The notes beneath the pieces are model-generated. The model had not been told where the DNA came from. It worked only from the letters and a program-made list of their open reading frames with translations, and searched no databases. This document shows, piece after piece, positions 17,598 through 25,806 of a DNA stretch of 64,000 nt. Made by a program: the position numbers and the translations under genes. How positions within the stretch are numbered: position 1 is the first letter of the stretch; each line of letters begins with the position of its first letter. Origin of the DNA: Sulfopaludibacter sp035606355 (GTDB lineage Bacteria > Acidobacteriota > Terriglobia > Bryobacterales > Bryobacteraceae); assembly GCA_035606355.1 (NCBI GenBank), contig DATNFO010000005.1:62001-126000 (forward strand), in the 5' to 3' direction.

Positions 17598-18773
17598 TCA
17601 GGCGAGCGGCAGCACAGCCGCGCTGACGGGCGATTCGCCCACCGGAATCATCGTAAAGAGCGGCGCCGATTTGAGCCACGGCTTCGAACCGAGCGTCGGC
17701 GAATTCAGCGAGTAATTGCGGATCACGGCGAGGTCGCCGGACTGCCGGTCGACCACCAGGATGTACTGCTGCTGCGGGTTCGTCGCCGGCGTGGTCAGGA
17801 TCTGGCACGGCTCCTGCCCGACTTGCACGACTGCGACGAGCTTCTGATCGTTGACGTCCAGGACCGTGAGGCTGCCGTTTTGCGGGTTGGCCACCATCAG
17901 GCGGCCCTGCGGATTGTCGACACTCATCATCGCGCCCGGCGCGCGGCCGGCCAGGACCGTTTGCCAGATCTGCGTGGTGTACGGGAAGACGACGACCACG
18001 CCATCCATGCCGTCGCCCGAGATGAACAGTTGGCCGCCATCGCTCGACGTGGTGTAGTTGCGCGGCGCGAGCGGCAGCGGCAGGCGGACTACGGTCTTGC
18101 CGGTCGCAGTCTCGAAAATCGCGAGGTAGCGTTCGGCACAGCCCGCCATGATTTGCTGCCCGTCATTGCGGAAAAGAACGAGCGAGGGAGTCCCGCCGGT
18201 GCCGATGACGCGTTCGACGCGCGAGCCATCGAGGGAAGCGACGGTGATGTTCGGGCTGTCCTTACCGATGACCACGGCGCGGAAGGCCGGCCGGTTGGGC
18301 GCCGGAGTGTTCAGCGCGAAGGCTGTGGGGATGCCTTCGAGGCGCACGCGCCGCGCGGGCTTCAGGGAATCGAGAGAGATTTCGACGAGCGACGCGGGGT
18401 CGCGATACAGCACCCATAGAGCATCGCCGCGCGGCGACAGTTGCATGGAGACGGCTGAGTTGCCGGCCGAGACGCGGCGCGCGACGGAGAGGTTCGCGCC
18501 GTCGATTTCCTGTACCGTGCCGGAATCTGGGGTCAGCACGAACATCTTCGTTTTGGTGGGGTGGCGTAGGACGAGACTGGGCGCGGCATCGAGGGCGATT
18601 TGTTTGATGACGCGAAACCGGCGGTAGAGGTCGACGACGCTGACCGTGCGGCTGACCTGGTTGGCGACGAAACAGTAGCCGAGGAAGCCATCGGCTTTGG
18701 GCGGGCTGCACGAGAGCGCGGCGAGGGGCGCGGCGAGCACGGCGCGGCGGGAGATGAGGGAGCGGGAAGCCAA
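17598..18773 (-). CDS. Exported YVTN-type beta-propeller protein
   Basis: A 391-residue protein from TTG 18773. The N-terminus SLISRRAVLAAPLAALSCSPP has a twin Arg and a Cys at residue 22, so it could be a Tat substrate or a lipoprotein. The rest consists of repeats such as GYCFVANQVSRTVSVVDL, KMFVLTPDSGTVQEIDG and GRLMVANPQNGSLTVLDV, typical of seven-bladed YVTN/lactonase-like propellers. No catalytic site is evident. It ends convergently with gpmA, 12 bases apart and without a clear terminator. No Shine-Dalgarno site is seen for the chosen start. Confidence 0.75.
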   Translation of the reverse strand: MASRSLISRRAVLAAPLAALSCSPPKADGFLGYCFVANQVSRTVSVVDLYRRFRVIKQIALDAAPSLVLRHPTKTKMFVLTPDSGTVQEIDGANLSVARRVSAGNSAVSMQLSPRGDALWVLYRDPASLVEISLDSLKPARRVRLEGIPTAFALNTPAPNRPAFRAVVIGKDSPNITVASLDGSRVERVIGTGGTPSLVLFRNDGQQIMAGCAERYLAIFETATGKTVVRLPLPLAPRNYTTSSDGGQLFISGDGMDGVVVVFPYTTQIWQTVLAGRAPGAMMSVDNPQGRLMVANPQNGSLTVLDVNDQKLVAVVQVGQEPCQILTTPATNPQQQYILVVDRQSGDLAVIRNYSLNSPTLGSKPWLKSAPLFTMIPVGESPVSAAVLPLA

Positions 18774-18889
18774 ATGCTATTGTACTTCGGAGTCCGAAAT
18801 CGCCGTAGAGCGGAGGGGGCGTGTTATGCTGTTGGAGTGCTTCGGCGCGGGCGGCGTTTGGCGGCGCGGCTCAAGCGCGAGATCCTTCC

Positions 18890-18979
18890 GGAGAGGTGGC
18901 CGAGTGGTTGAAGGCGCACGCTTGGAAAGCGTGTTTAGGGGAAACTCTAACGCGGGTTCGAATCCCGCCCTCTCCGCCA
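18890..18979 (+). tRNA. tRNA-Ser (GGA anticodon)
   Basis: The 7-bp acceptor stem GGAGAGG (18890-18896) pairs with CCTCTCC (18969-18975), followed by discriminator G and an encoded CCA to 18979. The anticodon GGA is at 18924-18926 within CTTGGAAAGC. A long variable arm (TTTAGGGGAAACTCTAACG) and a GGTTCGAATCC T-arm confirm the serine type. It reads UCC/UCU codons. Confidence 0.97.
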
Positions 18980-19057
18980 TATACTCTTCGTGCTGCGGCG
19001 TCAAGCGGCGGCTTGAAACCGTTCAGTTCATCCGCGCGGCAGCCGCGGACCAGTCCA

Positions 19058-19149
19058 GTAGCGACCGGTCTCCTGACCGGTTGCAGGCGAGCGCAGCTCG
19101 CCCAGGCGCGCCCTGCGCGCCTGGTACCGGTCGGGAGACCGGTACCTAC
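19058..19149 (+). repeat. Modular palindromic repeat, copy 4 (symmetrical)
   Basis: Opens GTAGCGACCGGTCTCC and closes GAGACCGGTACCTAC, enclosing GGCGAGCGCAGCTCGCC and GGCGCGCCCTGCGCGCC hairpins. It lies between the tRNA and the convergent beta-propeller gene, whose stop is only 9 bases beyond its end. Confidence 0.85.
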
Positions 19150-19157
19150 CGTCCTCG

Positions 19158-21416
19158 CTAGCGAGGGGGTGTCGTCACCCAGATGTACAGAGGGTATGGG
19201 TTTCCGGGATTGATGTAGGTAGGCGATGTGGGCCAGACAGTGAGCGGTCCGGCGGGTACGACGCCCGTCGCGAGGTTCAGGTCCACCGTCACTCCAGAGA
19301 GGAAGAGCGAACTCTGCTCCAGGGCTGCCGGCACCGTCGCCTGCACCTGCCACACGAAGGGGTTGAGCGGCGTCACACTCGTGACCTGCGCCGACCATCC
19401 ACCGATCGTTACGGCAATCGGAATCTGGGATTGCTGCCAGGGGCGCGCTTCATTATTGAAATAGTTCACGCCCAGGCCGTTCAGAAAAAGAGAGACGGCG
19501 GAGCCTGGCGTCGCGCGATCGGTGCACGAATTGACTGACCCATCCGCATTCAGAGCGAGATCGGTGTTGCCGCCATAATCGGTGAGGGCGCCTACCGTGC
19601 AGGAAGCAATGCTGCCGGAGAGGTCCCCAAATACGCTGGGGTTGCTCGCTATGAGCGGAATTTCACGCGTTACGCTTGGCCCGTTATTGACCGTAAGCTG
19701 CATGGTTGAATACTGGACACGGCCAACACGCGCGTCTTCCAGGACCCCCGCCGGTACGGCGACGTTGATCTGCGTCGATGAAACGTAAAGCAGCGGCGCG
19801 GCCACGCCGTTGAACGTCACGGTCACTCCACCTAGAGATGTGGTCGTATAGTCCGCGGCAGCTATGGGAGCGCCTGGTCCGATGCCGGTTCCCATCAAAG
19901 TGATCAGTTGGTTGGGAGCGGCGACACCCACGCGCGCCAAATTGGCGCTATCCACGATGCAGGCGATTTGCGGAGCTGCTGCGGCGCCGGTTTCGAAATT
20001 CGCCTCCCCGAGGTAAGCGCCAGGATCAGGGCCGCGATGTAGAAAGCCGGGCGTCAGGGCGCCCGGTGTAATCGGCGTGTCGGCGAAACGGGCCGGTCCC
20101 GCAGCCCATACGTTGGAGCCGCCGGCGTACGCGATGCCCGCCACGCTGACGTTGGAACCATCTACCAGCACCGCGCCGAGCACGTTGCCTGTTGCCAGGT
20201 CGACGTGTGTAATCGTGCCCTCGGCGAAGGTGGTGATGCTGTTTGTTCGACACGCACTGGGGAGCGTTGTCACTCCCAGGGGTAGTTCCGGTGGCGGCGG
20301 AATCCCGATCGCGAATTGGGGAGACACTGGATCGTCGTTGAAAACGCCGCCTACATACAGATCGTTCTGCGACCCGAAGACCACTCCGGCGCCGCCCACG
20401 GGAACCGAATAGAGCACCGTTCCACCGGTGGGATCGAGCTTGGTAAGGAACGGCTCGGCTTGGGTCGTGCTCGCAGGCGGAACAGTCCAGACATAGTCTC
20501 CGTACACGAGACCAGTCAGATACGCGTTGCCCGCGCCGTCCACAGCGATTCCGTTGTTGATGGAACGAAAACTATCACCAAGGAATGTGGAGTAGATCAG
20601 GGTCGAAGCGTTCGGGCTGACCTTGGCCACGTACTGATGGGCGCTGAGAAGGTGACCGCACTCTCCCGTGCAGCCGCTTCCCGGCTCGTACGCTCCGGGA
20701 GTAGTCGGGTAGTCTCCCGCGGTTGTGCTACCGGCCATATAAATATTGCCCGCGGGATCGATGGCGAGTGCGCTGCCGCCGATTCCTGTCGCAGTGAAAA
20801 GCACCTTCGAGCCCGTAGAATCGAATTCCATCAAAAAGAGCCCGCTGCTGTTCGAATTCCGGTAAGCACCCGGAGTCGCGGTGAGTGGAGTAGCGCTCGT
20901 GCCGCTCACCACGATATCGCCTTGGGGCGTCAGCGCCACAGCCAGCCCGTTCGTATTGACGGCGCCGATGACTTCGCTGAAGAGCACGTCGCCCGACGCA
21001 TTCAGCTTCACCAGGAAAGCCCGCGAGCCGGCACTCGACCCCGGAAGCGTGCCTGCCTGTGGGCTGGGAGTCACCGGAAAATCGGGCGAGGTGGTCGTGC
21101 CCACTACGTACGCGTTCCCCATTCCATCCACGGCAATCCCGTTTGCGCGGTCCTGTGCCGAGCCGCCGATCGAGCGGTAATAGAGATAGCCGGTTGCAGA
21201 CGGGTTTAGCTTAACGACAATTGCTGGTGAGGGCGCGGCGGATGCATATCCGAGAGCGATCGGGGTAGCGCCCGCAAGGTAGACATTTCCGGCCGGATCG
21301 ACGCTGATCGCCGCGGGAATGAAACCTTCGGAGAGGTAAGTGGAGTAAGTCAGGCTGGCCGGCCAGGCCGCCGCAGTTAGCAGGAGTGCCGCACCCGTCA
21401 CACGCACGAGGTTCAT
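19158..21416 (-). CDS. Secreted SBBP-repeat beta-propeller protein with Solibacter-type C-terminal domain
   Basis: A 752-residue protein with a signal peptide (VTGAALLLTAAAWPASL). Residues about 25-450 hold repeats such as DRANGIAVDGMGNAYVVG and INNGIAVDGAGNAYLTG, the SBBP pattern of extracellular propellers. The C-terminal 250 residues (PNQLITLMGTGIGPGAPIA, TQINVAVPAGVLEDA, CTDRATPGSAVSLFLNGLG) match the uncharacterised domain described in Solibacter (TIGR03437 type), which resembles an IPT/TIG surface module. Probably exported to the cell surface; function unknown. There are few Cys residues outside the C-terminal pairs. Confidence 0.85.
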   Translation of the reverse strand: MNLVRVTGAALLLTAAAWPASLTYSTYLSEGFIPAAISVDPAGNVYLAGATPIALGYASAAPSPAIVVKLNPSATGYLYYRSIGGSAQDRANGIAVDGMGNAYVVGTTTSPDFPVTPSPQAGTLPGSSAGSRAFLVKLNASGDVLFSEVIGAVNTNGLAVALTPQGDIVVSGTSATPLTATPGAYRNSNSSGLFLMEFDSTGSKVLFTATGIGGSALAIDPAGNIYMAGSTTAGDYPTTPGAYEPGSGCTGECGHLLSAHQYVAKVSPNASTLIYSTFLGDSFRSINNGIAVDGAGNAYLTGLVYGDYVWTVPPASTTQAEPFLTKLDPTGGTVLYSVPVGGAGVVFGSQNDLYVGGVFNDDPVSPQFAIGIPPPPELPLGVTTLPSACRTNSITTFAEGTITHVDLATGNVLGAVLVDGSNVSVAGIAYAGGSNVWAAGPARFADTPITPGALTPGFLHRGPDPGAYLGEANFETGAAAAPQIACIVDSANLARVGVAAPNQLITLMGTGIGPGAPIAAADYTTTSLGGVTVTFNGVAAPLLYVSSTQINVAVPAGVLEDARVGRVQYSTMQLTVNNGPSVTREIPLIASNPSVFGDLSGSIASCTVGALTDYGGNTDLALNADGSVNSCTDRATPGSAVSLFLNGLGVNYFNNEARPWQQSQIPIAVTIGGWSAQVTSVTPLNPFVWQVQATVPAALEQSSLFLSGVTVDLNLATGVVPAGPLTVWPTSPTYINPGNPYPLYIWVTTPPR

Positions 21417-21560
21417 GTGGGATACCTTCGGGAGACGCGGCAGTCAAATGATAGCACACGGGACCGCGCTCGTCGCGGGGTGGGGAAGACGGAAAACGCG
21501 GGCAGGAAGGCGAAAAATTATCGGGAGAGCGGCTTTCACCGCTCCCCCGGAATGATGCTG

Positions 21561-22181
21561 TTAGCCCTTTACCGCAACAGGAACCAGATCCCGGCTGCTG
21601 ATCACCCGGTCGATCATGCCGTACTCCACAGCCTGATCGGGTTCCATGATGTAATCGCGATCCACGTCCTTGGCCACGCGATCGATCGGCTGGCCCGTCG
21701 CATCGGCCAGCATCTTGTTCAGAATCTCGCGCATGCGCAGAATTTCGCGCGCGTAAATGTCGATATCGGCCGCCTGCCCAGCTAAACCCTGCATAGACGG
21801 CTGATGAATCATGATGCGGGAATTCGGCAAGCTGAAGCGCTTGCCCTTGGTGCCCTTTGCCAGCAGCACGGCCGCCATGGAAGCCGCCTGTCCGACACAA
21901 ATAGTAACGATGTCCGGACGAATGAAAGCCATGGTGTCCAGAATCGCCAGACCGGCTGTAATGGACCCGCCCGGCGAATTGATATAGATCGAGATATCCT
22001 TTTCCGGATCTTCGGCTTCCAGGAAGAGCAACTGCGCGATAATCAGGTTCGCCACCTGGTCATCGATCGGTGTTCCCAGGAAGATGATGTTCTCTTTCAA
22101 CAGCCGGGAGTAGATATCGTATGCGCGTTCGCCTCTGGAAGTCTGTTCGACCACCATGGGCACAAGGACAGATTGTCCCAT
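21561..22181 (-). CDS. clpP: ATP-dependent Clp protease proteolytic subunit
   Basis: A 206-residue protein with the catalytic triad S101 ([13 protein letters not shown]), H126 ([11 protein letters not shown]) and D176 (KDVDRDYIM). [17 protein letters not shown] is the substrate-binding loop and the N-terminus [20 protein letters not shown] is the usual axial region. It forms the tetradecameric protease barrel that works with ClpX or ClpA/C. No clpX gene lies in this window, so clpP is here separated from its usual partner. It sits 43 bases downstream of the Rrf2 regulator on the same strand and may be read from the same promoter. Confidence 0.97.
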   Translation of the reverse strand: MGQSVLVPMVVEQTSRGERAYDIYSRLLKENIIFLGTPIDDQVANLIIAQLLFLEAEDPEKDISIYINSPGGSITAGLAILDTMAFIRPDIVTICVGQAASMAAVLLAKGTKGKRFSLPNSRIMIHQPSMQGLAGQAADIDIYAREILRMREILNKMLADATGQPIDRVAKDVDRDYIMEPDQAVEYGMIDRVISSRDLVPVAVKG

Positions 22182-22224
22182 CCTGCCTCCGGAATTCAGA
22201 TGTAAGACCGGTTGCCCGGCCAGC

Positions 22225-22701
22225 TCAAGCCCGTTTGGCGGTAACCGCGCGCCGGCCCTTGCGCTGTTTGGTCTGAGCCAGATTCTTTTTCTTCTGCTCC
22301 AGCGCCTTGGCGAGGTCTGCGATCGTATTCCGCCCTAGATAATCCATGATACGCGATCTGAGGTTCACCCAGCTATCGTGCATCGAACAAGGCATGTCAT
22401 CGGAGCATTCGCTAAGTCCACTGGCGCACTGCTGGTAAGGGGCTAAACCGTCCAGTGCCTCCACGATGTCCAGAAGCCGGATCTCCGCCGGATCCACCCG
22501 AAGCGCGAAGCCGCCGGTCGGACCCTTGCTGCTCCGCAACAGGCCCTTGCGCGCAAGCTGCTGCAGAATCTTGGCCAAAAAGTGAGCCGGAATGTCTTCC
22601 TGCTCGGCGATGTTCTTGACCATGGCGTACTTGCCTTCCGGCACCTGCGCCAGATGCACGAATGCGCGAATGGCGTACTCGGCTGACCGCGAATAAATCA
22701 T
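22225..22701 (-). CDS. Rrf2-family transcriptional regulator, probably iron-sulfur
   Basis: A 158-residue protein. The N-terminal winged helix [18 protein letters not shown], with [19 protein letters not shown] and [12 protein letters not shown], is the Rrf2 DNA-binding pattern. Three Cys (C92, C99, C105) in [15 protein letters not shown] are spaced as in Fe-S members such as IscR, NsrR or RsrR. The tail is longer than usual, Lys/Arg-rich and ends AVTAKRA. A 26-base palindrome lies 16 bases upstream of its start, so it probably represses itself. The signal (iron-sulfur status, nitric oxide or redox) cannot be told; no isc or suf genes are nearby. Confidence 0.9.
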   Translation of the reverse strand: MIYSRSAEYAIRAFVHLAQVPEGKYAMVKNIAEQEDIPAHFLAKILQQLARKGLLRSSKGPTGGFALRVDPAEIRLLDIVEALDGLAPYQQCASGLSECSDDMPCSMHDSWVNLRSRIMDYLGRNTIADLAKALEQKKKNLAQTKQRKGRRAVTAKRA

Positions 22702-22717
22702 GCTGAATCCCCCGGCA

Positions 22718-22743
22718 ATATCGGAGTAACGTTACTTCGTTAT
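22718..22743. promoter_or_regulatory. Probable Rrf2 operator palindrome
   Basis: On the minus strand the half-site ATAACGAAGTAAC is followed directly by GTTACTCCGATAT, an inverted pair matching at 11 of 13 positions. It overlaps the region just downstream of a TAAGAT -10-like element (22747-22742). Rrf2-type regulators bind sites of this length and A/T-flanked form. Position and symmetry suggest autorepression. Confidence 0.6.
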
Positions 22744-22794
22744 CTTAAAATTTTTCCCCCGCTCCGCGCAAGGGAATTGTGATCAGACTCGCTT

Positions 22795-22815
22795 TTAGGG
22801 TCTTGAATACCCTAA
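22795..22815. promoter_or_regulatory. Inverted repeat upstream of the SIMPL gene
   Basis: TTAGGGT (22795-22801) and ACCCTAA (22809-22815) form a perfect 7-bp inverted repeat with a 7-base spacer. It lies about 85 bases before the SIMPL gene start and about 50 bases from the Rrf2 operator, in a divergent promoter region. Could be an operator or a leader hairpin; no regulator is identified. Confidence 0.4.
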
Positions 22816-22899
22816 TCTGTGGACGCGAGCGGACAGGCAAAAGATACAAACAAGGCCCTGTTTTCTTTGGTGATCATAAAAGATGAGGACTTTCGATCT

Positions 22900-23592
22900 A
22901 TGATGCGTTACCGAATTGTTACGGTCCTAGTACTCGCGCACGCGGCGCTCGCCCAGACGGCGATGCCCGCACAACCGTTAATTCGAGCCACCGGAGCCGG
23001 CGTCGTCCAAGTGAAACCCGACCAGGCGCGCATCGATATAGGGGTGGTCACCCAAGCCAAGACGGCTCAGGATGCAGCGTCGCAGAATGCAACACAGCTC
23101 TCCGCCGCCCTCGCCAAACTCAAATCCGCCGCCGGCCAGAATGCCGAGATCAAAACGAGTGGCTACTCGCTTCAGCCTGTCTACGTCTATCCGCAACCCG
23201 GAAAAGCCGTAATCGACGGTTACCGCGCCATGAACACCGTCCAGGTGACCACCAGCGATCTCGCCGGCATCGGCAAAATCATCGACGTCGCAACCCAGGG
23301 AGGCGCCAACGAAGTCGAGCGGCTGCAATTTACGCTGAAAGATCAAACCGCGGCCCGCATCGAAGCGTTGAAAAAGGCGGTAGCCGAAGCCCGCACCAAC
23401 GCCGAAGCCATGGCCGCCGGCATGGGAATGAAAATCGGAAAACTGATCTCGCTGGAAGAATCCGGAAGCGCGCCCATCCAACCGATCTTCGCCGCCGCCG
23501 GGCGCGCCCAACTCGCCGGCTCCCCGACGCCCATCGAATCGGATACGATCGAAGTCCGCGCAAACGTCACTCTCACCGTAGCGGTTCAGTAG
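22900..23592 (+). CDS. SIMPL (DUF541) domain periplasmic protein
   Basis: A 230-residue protein. ATG 22900 follows GAGGA at 22885-22889 and gives the signal peptide MMRYRIVTVLVLAHAALAQ; the frame extends to 22819, but that extension would mask the signal. The rest follows the SIMPL pattern: RATGAGVVQVKPDQARIDIG near the N-terminus, then YSLQPVYVY, DGYRAMNTVQVTTSDL and a repeat-like Ala-rich helical region. Family members (YggE-like) are periplasmic and linked to oxidative stress. Its stop codon TAG opens repeat copy 5. Divergent from the Rrf2 gene. Confidence 0.85.
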   Translation: MMRYRIVTVLVLAHAALAQTAMPAQPLIRATGAGVVQVKPDQARIDIGVVTQAKTAQDAASQNATQLSAALAKLKSAAGQNAEIKTSGYSLQPVYVYPQPGKAVIDGYRAMNTVQVTTSDLAGIGKIIDVATQGGANEVERLQFTLKDQTAARIEALKKAVAEARTNAEAMAAGMGMKIGKLISLEESGSAPIQPIFAAAGRAQLAGSPTPIESDTIEVRANVTLTVAVQ

Positions 23593-23620
23593 CGGCCGAT
23601 CTTGCGGACCGGTTGCGGGC
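23589..23620 (+). repeat. Degenerate palindromic repeat, copy 5
   Basis: GTAGCGGCCGATC followed by GCGGACCGGTTGCGGGC, a decayed first module. The TAG at 23590-23592 is the stop codon of the SIMPL gene. Confidence 0.6.
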
Positions 23621-23622
23621 AA

Positions 23623-24363
23623 TCAATTCTCCGTGGGCCGCTCTGCCCGGTCCACCACCACTACCTGCACTTTTCTCTCGCGCGCTGCAGTTCCAGCCCC
23701 AACTGCTCGCGAATTGCGGCGAATAGCGGCTCGCGCTCTTCGTGATCCGGCGTCACTTCAGGGTCAAACGGCTCGAACAGAAGCTTGTAGTCATACAATT
23801 CCCGTCAGCCCCGTCCGGTCCAGCACCGGGCGGCCCAGCATGCGCTCCAGCGAGCGTGCAAGAAAGGAGATCCGTTGGGCCGTCCCCGCGATGCGCCCCC
23901 GCCCCGAGCCCGACATACCGAGCCTCTCGGGAGTGCTCGATTCTTCGATCCGACCACCGTTCTTCGCAACGCTCAGCACATACACCGGCATCGTTTCCTC
24001 GTCGCGATGGAACGCAAATTGAAAGCGCTCCCGCAACAGACTTTGCAGCATCTGTTGCACGTCGGCCGTCTTCCTGGCGCCTTCGGCAATCTTCGCCACG
24101 ATATCGAAAGCGTCCGAACCGAACCACACCGGGCCGCCCTTCACCCGATCTTGCGGAATGCCGTAGGCCCATGCGACAAGCGTCTTGAGCGTCACGCTTC
24201 GCATCTCCAGGCGGGATGACAGCAGCTTCATTCCAGGAACTTCACGGAGGCGCGGGTCAGCCCGTTTCACCGAAGCGACTTCAAACTCGGCTTGCGTCTG
24301 CGCCGAAAGCAACGCCATCGCGGACAAAAGAACACACGTGACGGCGAGGCTCCGTCCTGTCAC
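23623..24363 (-). pseudogene. TIGR03435-type secreted protein, disrupted by two frameshifts
   Basis: The first 190 codons (from 24363) read normally: signal peptide LAVTCVLLSAMALLSAQ, FEVASVKRADPR, LKTLVAWAYGIPQDRVKGGP and LLRERFQFAFHRDEETMPVY, the pattern of TIGR03435 acidobacterial proteins. At DRTGLTGI the frame meets a premature TGA near 23791. The expected continuation (YDYKLLFEPFDPEVTP ... FAAIREQLGLELQRAR) is present in another frame, and the typical ending (KVQVVVVDRAERPTEN, stop at 23623) in the first frame again. One extra base and then two extra bases would explain it; the whole span is a multiple of three. Sequencing error is possible but two events are needed. Confidence 0.75.
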
Positions 24364-24426
24364 GCCGCGCTTGAGCGGCTGGAGGAGCCGGGCTCGCCGG
24401 CATTGTTCATTCGTCTTTATGGGCGC

Positions 24427-24927
24427 CTATTTCTTTGGCGGGTATTTCTCAAAGCTCTTCTTCACCATATCGTCGAGCTTCTTTTGCACGTCCGAAGGCT
24501 CCCGCTTGTCGGTCCGCGCAATCGCCCGCCAAACCAACGATTTTGTCGCCGGGTCGCGCAGGTCGATCACCAGCGTACCTTCGGTGTGCGGAGAACGAAC
24601 GACGCGCGTGCCCCAACCGCGCCACCCCGCCGGATACACCTCGCGCACCATTCGCCGCGTGGCGCCGAGCGTGTACCGCACGTTCAAGTCGCTGCGCCCG
24701 CTCGGCGTGAACTCGAGGCCTCGGCCCTCCAGAAATTTCTGTATGTCGCCCTCGATTTGCTTCCGTACCAGCTCGCTGTTCAAGGCCGGGTTCTTGCTGT
24801 TCAATACGCCGTCGCGAATCGCGAACGTGTGAAATTTCGAGAAGTCCGCGGATTGATCGAACTCCACGTCCACCTTCTGCGCCAGCGCCGCCGACACCGC
24901 CAGCAAACCCAGGATCGCTAACTTCAT
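24427..24927 (-). CDS. DUF4136 domain secreted protein
   Basis: A 166-residue protein with a signal peptide (MKLAILGLLAVSAALAQ). FSKFHTFAIRDGVLNSKNPA and the C-terminal EGTLVIDLRDPATKSLVWRA match the DUF4136 pattern of small periplasmic or outer-membrane-associated lipoprotein-like proteins, here without a lipobox Cys. It starts on the ATGA overlap with the stop of the PEP-mutase-like gene upstream, so the two are translationally coupled, although no functional link is obvious. Confidence 0.85.
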   Translation of the reverse strand: MKLAILGLLAVSAALAQKVDVEFDQSADFSKFHTFAIRDGVLNSKNPALNSELVRKQIEGDIQKFLEGRGLEFTPSGRSDLNVRYTLGATRRMVREVYPAGWRGWGTRVVRSPHTEGTLVIDLRDPATKSLVWRAIARTDKREPSDVQKKLDDMVKKSFEKYPPKK

Positions 24928-25760
24928 GCCTCCGTCCTCCCTCTGCTCATCAATTTCAGCAGATCGCCGGTCGCCGCGCTACGGTCGATATAGCCAAAAT
25001 CACCGTGTTCTTTCACCGCACGAGCAGCGTCCACAAGCCCCGTCATTGCCGCGCGATACAAGGACGTCGCCAGGCTGATTCTCCTCACGCCCGCCGCCGC
25101 AAGTTCCGGCACTGAAAACGATTTTCGCGGTATACCCGCCATGAAGTTGAATGGCTTCGACACTGCCGCGCACACCGTCCGCACCGCCTCAAGGGTGGGC
25201 AGGCCCGGAGCGAACAGCACGGCAGCACCCGCCTTTTCGAACGCCTGAAGCCGCTGAATGGTCTCGTCCAGATTCGGATTCGCGAACAGGAAGCTGTGTG
25301 CCCGCGCGGTCAGCATAAAAGGAAACGGAAGCGACCGCGCTGCTTCCGCTCCCGCCGCGATGCGCTCTACCGCGAGCGAAAAGTCGTAGAGAGGCGCCGC
25401 CCCTTCCCGCGCCGCGTCTTCGATGGTGCACCCGGCCAGGCCAGCCGCCGCCGCGCCGCGCACCGTCTCGGCAACATCTTCCGGAGAATCGCCGAACCCG
25501 TTCTCCAGGTCCGCCGACACCGGCAGATCGACCGCATCAGCAATCGTCCGCGCATGCGCCAGCGCCTGCTCCCGCGAAAGCTCGCCGTCCTTCAAGCCGA
25601 TCGCCATCGCCGAGGCAGCGCTGGAGGTCGCCAGCGCCTCAAATCCCAGCCCCGCAAGAATGCGCGCGGACGCCATATCCCAGGGATTCGGAATTACAAA
25701 CGTTCCGCTCTCATGCAGGCGCTGAAAGCGCAAAGCTTTTGCGGTTTGTGTGAAGCTCAC
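24924..25760 (-). CDS. Isocitrate lyase / PEP mutase superfamily enzyme
   Basis: A 278-residue protein with the barrel pattern of this superfamily: FVIPNPWDMASARILAGLGF, ATSSAASAMAIGLKDGE, LPVSADLENGFGDSPEDV (metal-binding DLENGFG in place of the D-x-DxGYG of PEP mutase) and GCTIEDAAREG. FMLTARAHSFLFANPNLDET carries the usual R-x-D/H segment, here R-A-H. The family includes PEP mutase, methylisocitrate lyase and oxaloacetate decarboxylase-type C-C lyases; the replaced residues suggest a different alpha-oxo-acid substrate. Its stop overlaps the start of the DUF4136 gene by four bases. Confidence 0.85.
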   Translation of the reverse strand: MSFTQTAKALRFQRLHESGTFVIPNPWDMASARILAGLGFEALATSSAASAMAIGLKDGELSREQALAHARTIADAVDLPVSADLENGFGDSPEDVAETVRGAAAAGLAGCTIEDAAREGAAPLYDFSLAVERIAAGAEAARSLPFPFMLTARAHSFLFANPNLDETIQRLQAFEKAGAAVLFAPGLPTLEAVRTVCAAVSKPFNFMAGIPRKSFSVPELAAAGVRRISLATSLYRAAMTGLVDAARAVKEHGDFGYIDRSAATGDLLKLMSRGRTEA

Positions 25761-25806
25761 TCCGTCATCTTACTGCCGGAATGCTGGTTTTTGATATTCG
25801 GCGCGG

